A DNA stretch of 7,685 nt from an uncultured Bacillota bacterium (GTDB lineage: Bacteria; Bacillota; Clostridia; Tissierellales; Tissierellaceae): positions 1 through 7,685 of the forward strand of contig CALGAG010000015.1 in NCBI GenBank assembly GCA_937951995.1, read 5' to 3'. Made by a program: the position numbers and the translations under genes. This document shows, one piece after another, positions 1 through 6,195 of the stretch. The notes under the pieces were generated by a model, which worked only from the letters and a program-made list of their open reading frames with translations, had not been told where the DNA came from and did not search any database. Each line of letters opens with the position of its first letter. Positions within the stretch are counted from its first letter, which is position 1.

Positions 1-170
1 TCAATATGGAAAAATATCTACCATCAGGACTATTGATTGAGGCAAATAAAATGGGATCAGGATCGATTTTGCAGATAGCTGGGACGATACTTCCGACGGT
101 TGTCCTAATTGTTTTAATGACCTTGGCAGCAGTGGCAAGGATGAAGGGATTAACCTGGAATGAAAGGTAA
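1..170 (+). CDS. C-terminal end of a membrane protein (5' truncated), possibly an ABC-2-type permease
   Basis: An open frame enters from the left edge (first whole codon at 3) and ends at TAA 168-170, leaving about 55 residues. The visible tail has a short soluble stretch (KYLPSGLLIEANKMGSGS), one hydrophobic segment of about 20 residues (roughly LQIAGTILPTVVLIVLMTLA), and a short basic end (ARMKGLTWNER). This is the usual look of the last transmembrane helix and cytoplasmic tail of a polytopic membrane protein; ABC-2-type permeases often end this way. That family guess is inference only, since no diagnostic motif is in view. An ATG at 6-8 lies in frame, but no ribosome binding site can be judged at the edge, so a truncated gene is more likely than a small complete one. 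The next gene starts 13 bases after the stop, which suggests co-transcription. Confidence 0.6.
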   Translation, partial: NMEKYLPSGLLIEANKMGSGSILQIAGTILPTVVLIVLMTLAAVARMKGLTWNER

Positions 171-176
171 AGGAGG
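171..176 (+). promoter_or_regulatory. Ribosome binding site fixing the start of the ASCH-like gene
   Basis: A perfect AGGAGG lies 7 bases before ATG 184. An upstream in-frame ATG at 160 overlaps the previous gene and would place this site inside the coding region, so 184 is the better start. Confidence 0.85.
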
Positions 177-183
177 AATCAAG

Positions 184-603
184 ATGGAACATTTGGCATA
201 TTGTGATTCAAAGGCAAGGGAACTTGAAAGGCTGTTGAAGGGTGAAAAATCAATGCTCATAAGAGGGGCGGCAGGAAGGAAGCTCCCACATGGTAAGGTT
301 CGTGCCGGTGAGAAGGTCTATCTCATTGAAAATGATGGCAGTGGAAGGATCAAGGCCCTGGGAATTGTAAAAGGGGTTTTCCACTCTGATAAACTCACAC
401 CTGAGGAGTCGGAGCTTCTCATCAGGGAGAACCAGGACAAGCTGATGCTGACTCCGGCACAGTCCAAACGATGGACTGGAAAGAGATACCTGTGTCTTGT
501 TGAGCTGGAGGATGTAAGGGAGGTTGAACCCTTCTCCTATGAGAGGGCAAGCAATATGGACGATTGGATAGTAGTCGAGAGTATGGACCAGATTAGAGTC
601 TAA
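184..603 (+). CDS. ASCH/PUA-like domain protein, small cytosolic, function unknown
   Basis: This is a 139-residue soluble protein with no signal peptide or membrane segment. Its pattern fits the ASCH/EVE branch of the PUA-like beta-barrel fold: a strand carrying the MLIRGAAGRKLPHGKV stretch, then a GEKVYLIEND strand-turn and IKALGIVKGVF, a charged helical insert (LTPEESELLIRENQDKL), then KRYLCLVELEDVREVEPF. The late MDDWIVVESMDQIRV segment resembles the end of uncharacterised Firmicutes proteins of this type. PUA-like folds generally bind RNA or modified nucleic-acid bases, but no catalytic residue can be named here. The start is set by AGGAGG 7 bases upstream; the longer form from 160 is less likely. 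It sits 13 bases after the membrane-protein gene and 33 bases before the serine-hydrolase gene, so it is probably a middle operon member. The family call is by eye and moderately sure; the cellular role is unknown. Confidence 0.7.
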   Translation: MEHLAYCDSKARELERLLKGEKSMLIRGAAGRKLPHGKVRAGEKVYLIENDGSGRIKALGIVKGVFHSDKLTPEESELLIRENQDKLMLTPAQSKRWTGKRYLCLVELEDVREVEPFSYERASNMDDWIVVESMDQIRV

Positions 604-636
604 TTATGTGTCTGGGATTCACTTGGAGGGAAAGCC

Positions 637-1731
637 ATGTTTAAGGTAGGCGTGAAGGGAATAACTTCTGTGGTCGTTTTGGTTATTATGTTGGGGACCT
701 TGTCAGGCTGCCTATGGAAAGGGGAAATCCATGACGGGATTGATGCCAGATTGGATGAGTACATCAGATCCTTCAATGAAGCCAACGGGGATAAAAGGAT
801 CAACGGGACAATAATAATAACCAATGGTGGGAGGATTGTCGCAGCCAAGAGTAGTGGGAAGTCAGACTTTAGAAATGGCACTGATTTCACTGAAAACACC
901 AAGACAATGCTGGGTTCCACCACAAAAATATTTACTGCAATAGCTGTTATGCAGCTTTGTGAAGAAGGTATGCTTTCACTTCAGGACAAGGTTTCCGAAC
1001 ATATCCCGGGTCAATATAGGGGTGATGAAATTACAATCGAGAATCTTCTGATGCACTCATCGGGAGTGATCAGAGACCTTACAGATACTGGTGCAATAGG
1101 TCCATATGAGAGCATAGGATTTGATGAACTTGTGGAGAAAATTGGTGACAGGTCACTACTTTTTGACCCTGGCAGTTCAATGAAATACAGCAATGCAGGT
1201 TATCAGCTCCTGGCAGCAATAATTGAGAGGGCTTCCGGAAAGAGCTACGGGGACTACATAAGGTCAAATATTTTTGAACCTGCTGGGATGAAGTCTTCCG
1301 GTGTGGTGGATCGGAGGGATGAAGTGGAAGGCCTTGCGGTTGGGTATGAGTTTGATGGCTTTGGGTTTGTGGAAAAGGAATTTTACAGCATGTCCCATGC
1401 CTATGGTTCAGGTAATCTCTACTCCAGCGCATATGACATGTACCTCTTCGACAGTGCCCTAAGAGCAGGGAAGCTATTAAATGATGAGTCATCCAATGTA
1501 ATGATTGATGCAGGAGTGGAGTCACTGTACAAATATGGCTATGGCTGCTATGTTGGAGAGCTTTATGAAAGCTTTTGGTACGGGCATCCGGGTAATCTAA
1601 ACAGTGGATACTTTTCAATGTACTTAAGGTTTCCGGATGAAGACATCGGGGTTATAGTACTGTTGAACACCACCTGGGACGACAACAATGGAATAATGCT
1701 GGACACCTGCAAAATTGCACTGGGTATATGA
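637..1731 (+). CDS. Lipid-anchored serine hydrolase of the beta-lactamase/class C PBP fold
   Basis: This 364-residue protein carries the three signatures of the beta-lactamase (class C/DD-peptidase/esterase) superfamily. These are SxxK as S94-T-T-K97 (nucleophile and general base), YxN as Y184-S-N186, and an HxG box as H317-P-G319 in place of KTG. A lipoprotein signal comes first: basic N-terminus, hydrophobic segment of residues 9-23, and lipobox L22-S-G-C25. The mature enzyme should therefore be anchored by a diacylglyceryl cysteine on the outer face of the membrane. HxG is common in the DD-peptidase/esterase members of the family, so this is more likely a D-amino-acid peptide hydrolase or an esterase than a resistance beta-lactamase; the substrate cannot be read from the sequence. 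GGAGG at 625-629 lies 7 bases before the ATG. It is the last gene of the left operon, and its stop codon abuts a strong stem-loop. Confidence 0.9.
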   Translation: MFKVGVKGITSVVVLVIMLGTLSGCLWKGEIHDGIDARLDEYIRSFNEANGDKRINGTIIITNGGRIVAAKSSGKSDFRNGTDFTENTKTMLGSTTKIFTAIAVMQLCEEGMLSLQDKVSEHIPGQYRGDEITIENLLMHSSGVIRDLTDTGAIGPYESIGFDELVEKIGDRSLLFDPGSSMKYSNAGYQLLAAIIERASGKSYGDYIRSNIFEPAGMKSSGVVDRRDEVEGLAVGYEFDGFGFVEKEFYSMSHAYGSGNLYSSAYDMYLFDSALRAGKLLNDESSNVMIDAGVESLYKYGYGCYVGELYESFWYGHPGNLNSGYFSMYLRFPDEDIGVIVLLNTTWDDNNGIMLDTCKIALGI

Positions 1732-1764
1732 ATCTGCCCACGGGGTCAGTCCCCGTGGGCAGAT
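1732..1764. terminator. Perfect 14-bp stem-loop between convergent genes, possible shared terminator
   Basis: ATCTGCCCACGGGG (1732-1745) pairs perfectly with CCCCGTGGGCAGAT (1751-1764) around a 5-base TCAGT loop. It starts one base after the serine-hydrolase stop and lies 16 bases beyond the 3' end of the converging symporter gene. Neither side has a T-tract, so it is not a canonical intrinsic terminator. It may act as a bidirectional terminator or as an mRNA 3'-end stabilising hairpin. Confidence 0.65.
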
Positions 1765-1780
1765 CATAAGAGCCTAAATT

Positions 1781-3166
1781 TCAAGCAGTCTGTTCAAAAT
1801 CAATGAAATCCCTATTGTAGACATCCAAATCAATCTCTCCAAGCCTTCTTGCAGTGACAAGACCGGCAACCATGGATCCGGAAACATTCAGCATGGTTCT
1901 TCCCATATCAATGAGAGGCTCGATTGCTATAAGCAGACCCACAAGGCCAACTGGCAGCCCCATGGAAGACAGAACTGTCAGTGCTGCAAAGGTCGCCCCT
2001 CCACCAACTCCAGCAATTCCAAAGGAGCTTATGGCCGTGATGAGAATCAGTCGTACAAAGAAGGATGCATCCATTGGAACCCCAGTTCCCACAGCAATCA
2101 TAACTGCCAGCATTCCAGGGTAGATTCCCGCACATCCGTTTTGTCCTATGCTGGTTCCCAAGGATGCGGAAAGGTTGGCTATACCCTTTGACACGCCGAA
2201 TCTTTCGGTCTGAGTCTCAACATTTATAGGCAATGTCCCTGCGCTAGACCTGGATGAGAATGCAAAGGAAAGGGGAACGCTTCCCTTCTTAAGGTATTTT
2301 AACGGGCTTAGCCTGAAGGCTGAAAGAATAGCAAGGTGTATCAGGAACATTAACATTATTGCAACATAGGAGGCCAGTACAAATTCGAAAAGCCTCGATA
2401 TCTCTGAGAAGTTTGAAGTGGATACAAATCTGCTCAACAATGCGAAAACGCCATATGGAGTAAGTCTAAGGACCATGGTGACCATTCTCATTACAATGTC
2501 ATGAAGCACGTTAAGAAATTTTGTGAAGGCTTCAGCGCTTTCCGGCTTCTTCCTTCTCAGGCCGATTGTGGCAATTCCCAGAAATCCTGAAAAGAAAACC
2601 ACAGAAAGTGTTGCTGATGAACCCTGTCCGCTCATTGCATAGAAGACATTTCTCGGTATGATTTCAGCAATCTGTTCAGGTATGGATTTTGACTGAAATT
2701 CATTCAAGGTATTTTCTAGGGTCTCTCCTCTTGATGCTTCCGCCTGACCTGCCACAAGGTCGCTGGAGCTTAGGTTGAATGCACCTGCTACACCTGCACC
2801 CAGACCAGCCGAAATGGCGGTTGTCAGTATCAGGACAAGCAATATGGATGCCGCACTCTTCTTGAGGGCATTTGTGTCCTGGTTGACGATGGATGTTGTG
2901 ATTGCAACAAATACCAAAGGAATTACTATCATGTTAAGAAGTCGCACATAGCCTGAGCCAATGATGCTGATCCAGCTGTAGGAAGCTGAAACCACATCTG
3001 ATCCAGAGCCAAAGATGACCTGTAGTGAACCCCCGAACAAAATACCCAAAACCAGTGCAGTCAAGACCCTCCTGGTAAAGGACATGTGTCTCTTTTGCAT
3101 CTGGGAAAGCGCGAAGACTATCCCTGTAGCTGCCAGTAAAACTAAAATAGTGTAAAATGTGTTCAT
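1781..3166 (-). CDS. tcyP: L-cystine symporter, TcyP type (dicarboxylate/amino acid:cation symporter family)
   Basis: This 461-residue polytopic membrane protein belongs to the DAACS (GltP/DctA-like) family and most closely resembles the TcyP/YdjN cystine importers in length and in characteristic segments. Family landmarks are in place. The N-terminus has an initial helix followed by a basic QKRHMSFTRRV turn. The serine-rich re-entrant hairpin is S304-S-R-S-S-A-G. The NGCAGIYP motif starts at N343, GVGGGAT spans 386-392, and the substrate/cation-binding helix is D420-MGRTMLN427 followed by VSGS. NGCAGIYP and DMGRTMLNVSG are hallmarks of the cystine branch rather than the glutamate/C4-dicarboxylate branch. 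Its role would be uptake of extracellular cystine (and probably related sulfur amino acids) driven by an ion gradient. AAGGAGGAG (3171-3179) precedes the ATG. It is monocistronic here, and a cysteine-type T-box leader upstream independently supports a cysteine-related function. Confidence 0.9.
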   Translation of the reverse strand: MNTFYTILVLLAATGIVFALSQMQKRHMSFTRRVLTALVLGILFGGSLQVIFGSGSDVVSASYSWISIIGSGYVRLLNMIVIPLVFVAITTSIVNQDTNALKKSAASILLVLILTTAISAGLGAGVAGAFNLSSSDLVAGQAEASRGETLENTLNEFQSKSIPEQIAEIIPRNVFYAMSGQGSSATLSVVFFSGFLGIATIGLRRKKPESAEAFTKFLNVLHDIVMRMVTMVLRLTPYGVFALLSRFVSTSNFSEISRLFEFVLASYVAIMLMFLIHLAILSAFRLSPLKYLKKGSVPLSFAFSSRSSAGTLPINVETQTERFGVSKGIANLSASLGTSIGQNGCAGIYPGMLAVMIAVGTGVPMDASFFVRLILITAISSFGIAGVGGGATFAALTVLSSMGLPVGLVGLLIAIEPLIDMGRTMLNVSGSMVAGLVTARRLGEIDLDVYNRDFIDFEQTA

Positions 3167-3263
3167 AATTCTCCTCCTTAAGTGTAGTATACTTGGACTC
3201 TTAAGTGATACGTCTGGAGGGTTTGGAATGACCTGGTGGAGCTGTGCAAGTCAAAAATAAATC

Positions 3264-3300
3264 AAAAAAAGCTTTCGCCTCTATATCAGAGGCGAAAGCT
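3264..3300 (-). terminator. T-box-controlled intrinsic terminator of the tcyP leader
   Basis: Read leftward, AGCTTTCGCCTCT (3300-3288) pairs perfectly over 13 bp with AGAGGCGAAAGCT (3282-3270) around a 5-base loop. A run of seven T follows (3270-3264 on the minus strand). It lies 5 bases after the T-box sequence, as expected for the terminator that competes with the antiterminator. The CTCT at the end of the first arm is complementary to the AGAG of the T-box. Confidence 0.92.
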
Positions 3301-3552
3301 AACTTCCACGGTTCCACTCTGTTTGTCCAAAAAAATGGATAAACTCAAAATTAGGTACAATCAATACCCTAATGCTATAACGGGCATACCCGCTGAAATC
3401 TACTATGACTTCGATCCAGTACTCAGAGATGCACTTGGGTCCCCATCAAACTAAGAATCCTCACAGCCAAGGGATTCTCTTTCTGCAAGTTCTCATAGGG
3501 ACTTACTCTTCTCATCATCGTATTCCGACTAATTCACTAGACATTAAATACA
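3264..3552 (-). promoter_or_regulatory. T-box leader (riboswitch) with Cys specifier, upstream of tcyP
   Basis: Reading leftward from the predicted start near 3552, the main T-box parts appear in order. The Stem I 5' side contains GATGATGAGAAGAGTA (K-turn and loop-E-like bases). An inner helix pairs 3498-3502 with 3439-3443 (GTCCC/GGGAC), and a 7-bp apical stem (3472-3478 with 3454-3460) holds a loop containing GGCTGTGA. The specifier TGC lies at 3433-3431, followed by ATCTCTGAGT. A hairpin lies at 3392-3381, and a Stem III hairpin pairs 3344-3337 with 3328-3321. The conserved T-box AGAGTGGAACCGTGG is at 3320-3306, close to the consensus AGGGTGGNACCGCG, and the terminator follows. The leader should read the charging of tRNA-Cys: uncharged tRNA stabilises the antiterminator and allows tcyP transcription. 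About 97 bases of unstructured-looking leader remain between terminator and start codon. The class is very sure; the specifier register rests on manual folding. Confidence 0.93.
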
Positions 3553-3558
3553 ATTACT

Positions 3559-3587
3559 AATATATCTTATAAATTGACAGATGTCAA
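3559..3587 (-). promoter_or_regulatory. Sigma-A-type promoter for the T-box/tcyP transcript
   Basis: On the minus strand a consensus TTGACA (3587-3582) is followed by a 17-base spacer and TATATT (3564-3559). Transcription is predicted to start near 3552, directly before Stem I of the T-box. The -35 box is one arm of a palindrome shared with the opposing promoter. Confidence 0.85.
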
Positions 3588-3588
3588 T
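3573..3588. repeat. Perfect inverted repeat formed by two opposing -35 boxes
   Basis: ATTGACA (3573-3579) and TGTCAAT (3582-3588) are exact inverted copies separated by GA. Each arm contains the -35 hexamer of one of two divergent promoters. It may simply reflect back-to-back consensus hexamers or may also serve as an operator. Confidence 0.8.
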
Positions 3589-3604
3589 ATTAATTCTCTA
3601 TAAT
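3574..3604 (+). promoter_or_regulatory. Sigma-A-type promoter for the permease/pseudo-peptidase operon
   Basis: A perfect TTGACA (3574-3579) and a perfect TATAAT (3599-3604) are separated by 19 bases, slightly longer than the ideal 17, so basal strength may be reduced or activator-dependent. Transcription would start near 3611 and give a 5' untranslated region of about 145 bases. A weaker alternative is TATAAT at 3682-3687 with only a poor -35 (GTTTAA at 3658-3663). Confidence 0.65.
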
Positions 3605-3621
3605 ACATGGTGAATGTATTA
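3601..3621. repeat. 8-bp inverted repeat over the rightward -10 box and start site, candidate operator
   Basis: TAATACAT (3601-3608) and ATGTATTA (3614-3621) are perfect inverted copies around GGTGA. The left arm overlaps the TATAAT box and the centre falls on the predicted transcription start. This is a typical position for a repressor operator, but no regulator family can be assigned. Confidence 0.55.
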
Positions 3622-3742
3622 CAAAACAATTACAGTTCTGCAAATATTCAGAATACGGTTTAATGTGGTTTAAAAGTGCGATATAATTTTAAAATGGGAT
3701 GATGTAGGAATTTAAGGCGGAATTACTTAAAATACAGTCGAC

Positions 3743-3750
3743 GGTAGGTG
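3743..3750 (+). promoter_or_regulatory. Ribosome binding site favouring a TTG start at 3757
   Basis: GGTAGGTG contains AGGTG (3746-3750), 6 bases before TTG 3757. The in-frame GTG at 3748-3750 is part of this site and has no suitably spaced binding site of its own, so TTG 3757 is preferred, shortening the protein by three residues. Confidence 0.65.
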
Positions 3751-3756
3751 AATATC

Positions 3757-6195
3757 TTGCGTATCTACAAAATTGGAAAATGGATTAAATACATACTCTT
3801 TATGGCAGGTGTCTTGACAGCTACATTTTTGCTCTGGAATGACAAGGATTTTGATGAAACCATTTTGGACACGGATAATATAATAAATCACATCCAGGAG
3901 CTGTCATCAGGGGCTTACGAAGGTAGACTGGCAGGCTCCGATGGTGATGGAAGAGCCCTAAAGTATATTGAGGACCATTTCAGGGAGCTGGATATCGAAC
4001 CCGCAGGGGTTGAGGGGACTTATTACCAGCCGTTTTCCGTTATGATTCCAAAGATAGATACAGAACCAACATTTAAAGTGGTTTCAGATGATGGCAAAAT
4101 TATCAGAGAACTCATCATGTATGAGGATTACAATGCCCTTCCATCCATGAATGGAGGGAGTATAGACTTTTCAGGTGAACTGGTTTATCTGGGTAGTGAC
4201 CTCTTAAGGACCGATCCTGAGCTGATCAGGAATAGGATTGTAATAATCGAAGCCAACAGACTCCTTCCCAAGCACCAGGAATATGTAATCCAGGCAGGTG
4301 GAGAAGGGATACTCTTAAGCGCCGATACAAACATCTTCGGGAGGCAGTTAAGGTATGCTTCTGAAAAGTTTTTAAATGTTGAAGGAAAAACAGGACAATC
4401 AATCTTGACCGGCTACATATCAAACGAAGCCTATCGTGACTTGAGAAGCCTTGTGGAAGGTGGGGACAAGGGAGATGAAAAACAGACTTTTCCTGTGCTT
4501 GGAGGGGTCAGGATAAAGGTGGACATGGGTTTCCCAATTGTTGATACTGCCAATATCATGGGAAAGATTGAAGGAAAAGGGACGGATGGAAGCGTTCTTT
4601 TAATATCAGCAAACATTGACGGCTTGGGGGAGGGAACTGATGGTAAATACTTTCCTGGTGTGGTAAATTACACTTCCGGCATAGCCACAATACTTGAAAT
4701 TGCAAGGGTGATGGCAAGCCAGGAGAGTATTCCCTACCAAACGGTGGTGTTCGTCGGGTGGAACGGTCAACAGCAGCAGCTTGCCGGTTCAAGCCACTAC
4801 ATCGACTATCCGGTCTTTCCCATGGAGAGTTCCTCCCTGATCCATCTTGAGGGTCTGGGGAAAAAAAGCCTGGAGGGGATCAAAATTTCAGCACACATGG
4901 CCAATGGAGCCATGCTAAGGGATAGGGTTCTTGATTACTCACAGGATGCTGATTTAAGGGCTGTTGAGGACAGTTCAATCACAGGTGTCATAAACCAGTT
5001 CAACGACAGCAAGGCACCAGCAGTACTTTTGCGTGATTCTGCAGATGTTCAGGATACATATGATGATACGATTGAGAATATAGAAAGGGATACCCTTGAG
5101 AACTCTGCCTTGGTTCTACTTAACCACATCAAGAGGGATATCTACAGGGACCGGGGTTTTGATTACCTCACTATTATTGAGAAGGTGTTAGTTGCAATAG
5201 TGACTTTCAGTTCCCTGGTAAGTTATTTTATTGTCGCTGCCTATAACCGGGAACCAAACAGAAGAGTCTTTGGAAGGACATTGGAAAGCATTTATTATTC
5301 TACTCCAGCAGTCCTTCTGAGAAAGGGTATGACTTTGGTGGTGTCTTTGTTCATAGCCATATTCATGCTTTCCCTTCTTGCAAATATTGATCCTGGCACT
5401 GATGTTAGAACTACCAGCAAGGGTATATCGTCGAATTTTTCTTTGTATCTGACAATAAAGAGGAGTGTAATATACATAAGGACAATGTTAAGTCCGGGAA
5501 GCTATCAGCTTACGGGAACAGGCAATATATTCCAGATAATCTACAACTCAAGCAAGCAGAGCATTATGCTTATTTCTGCCTCTCTCCTGATTTCTACTTT
5601 TTTGGGAATACTCAGAGGAATGTATGAAGGATACAGGTCCAGAAAATCAAGACTGGGTTCCCTAGGAACACTGGTCTTCTTCTCCATACCAGATGTATTG
5701 ATTGTACTTTTTACACTTTTGGGCTATATATTTGTGTTCAGAAAAATGCCCATAGTTGGTGAAATGGAGTACATCAAGGGCTTTTTACTACCGCTGTTCA
5801 CCCTTTCGATAATCCCAACAATATACATTTCAAGGATTACATTTATCACTGTCCAGGGTGAGATGGGCAAGGATTATACCAGAAACGCAATGGCAAAGGG
5901 CTTTTCAAGGAGAAAGACCGTTTTTACGGAGCTTGCTCCGGCAGTTCTATTCAAGATTGTGGATACAATGCCTGCAATTATGACCATGCTCCTGACAAAC
6001 ATGATTGTGGTTGAGTGGCTTTTCAATTATCAGGGAATTCTTTATTACCTTCTGTATTTCAACAGCAGACAGGATGTTTATAGGTTTGTTCCACTTGCAG
6101 TGGTTCTTGGTCTGGTCTATGTCACTGCCACAATGGGATTTCAGTTCATTGCAAGACTTATCAATCCGTTGAAAACAAGGAGGGCCAATAAATGA
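3757..6195 (+). CDS. Fusion of an M28-like pseudo-peptidase domain to a DppB/OppB-type ABC permease
   Basis: The protein has 812 residues from TTG 3757 (815 if GTG 3748 is used). A basic N-terminus and membrane helix (about 11-26) lead to an extracellular M28-peptidase-like region. It opens with the family's YEGRLAG (54-60) and helix, contains a PA-like insert, then the core. By-eye alignment shows the zinc ligands replaced: SANIDG (N286 for His), VVNYTSG (N304 for Asp), GQQQQLAGS (Q338-Q339 for Glu-Glu), HLEGLG (E365 for Asp) and DTYDDT (D433 for His). Hydrolysis is therefore unlikely. A second helix (about 474-493) returns to a basic cytoplasmic loop. A standard binding-protein-dependent permease follows: TM at 525-545, outer loop, further helices, and the EAA loop E702-MGKDYTRNAMAKGF that docks the ATPase. 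OppB-type subunits are usually about 310-340 residues, so the N-terminal 490 or so are extra. Inferred role: an oligopeptide-type importer subunit carrying its own receptor-like domain. The next gene overlaps it by 4 bases. Confidence 0.88.
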   Translation: MRIYKIGKWIKYILFMAGVLTATFLLWNDKDFDETILDTDNIINHIQELSSGAYEGRLAGSDGDGRALKYIEDHFRELDIEPAGVEGTYYQPFSVMIPKIDTEPTFKVVSDDGKIIRELIMYEDYNALPSMNGGSIDFSGELVYLGSDLLRTDPELIRNRIVIIEANRLLPKHQEYVIQAGGEGILLSADTNIFGRQLRYASEKFLNVEGKTGQSILTGYISNEAYRDLRSLVEGGDKGDEKQTFPVLGGVRIKVDMGFPIVDTANIMGKIEGKGTDGSVLLISANIDGLGEGTDGKYFPGVVNYTSGIATILEIARVMASQESIPYQTVVFVGWNGQQQQLAGSSHYIDYPVFPMESSSLIHLEGLGKKSLEGIKISAHMANGAMLRDRVLDYSQDADLRAVEDSSITGVINQFNDSKAPAVLLRDSADVQDTYDDTIENIERDTLENSALVLLNHIKRDIYRDRGFDYLTIIEKVLVAIVTFSSLVSYFIVAAYNREPNRRVFGRTLESIYYSTPAVLLRKGMTLVVSLFIAIFMLSLLANIDPGTDVRTTSKGISSNFSLYLTIKRSVIYIRTMLSPGSYQLTGTGNIFQIIYNSSKQSIMLISASLLISTFLGILRGMYEGYRSRKSRLGSLGTLVFFSIPDVLIVLFTLLGYIFVFRKMPIVGEMEYIKGFLLPLFTLSIIPTIYISRITFITVQGEMGKDYTRNAMAKGFSRRKTVFTELAPAVLFKIVDTMPAIMTMLLTNMIVVEWLFNYQGILYYLLYFNSRQDVYRFVPLAVVLGLVYVTATMGFQFIARLINPLKTRRANK

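Noticed and set aside
1079..1618. A 179-codon minus-strand open frame rich in His, Ser and Cys.
   Set aside because: It is a shadow of the serine-hydrolase gene, whose YxN and HxG motifs lie in this stretch; the composition is typical of an antisense frame.
637..1731. The serine hydrolase considered as an antibiotic-resistance beta-lactamase.
   Set aside because: It has HPG instead of KTG and is a membrane-anchored lipoprotein; the motifs fit the wider DD-peptidase/esterase group and no resistance role can be read from sequence.
3268..3302. The 13-bp hairpin considered as a rightward terminator or a mobile-element end.
   Set aside because: The T-run is on the minus-strand side and the T-box sequence stands just before it, so it is the leader terminator of tcyP.
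3236..3454. A 72-codon plus-strand open frame in the intergenic region.
   Set aside because: It lies across the T-box leader and terminator on the other strand, has no ribosome binding site, and its sequence is explained by conserved RNA elements.
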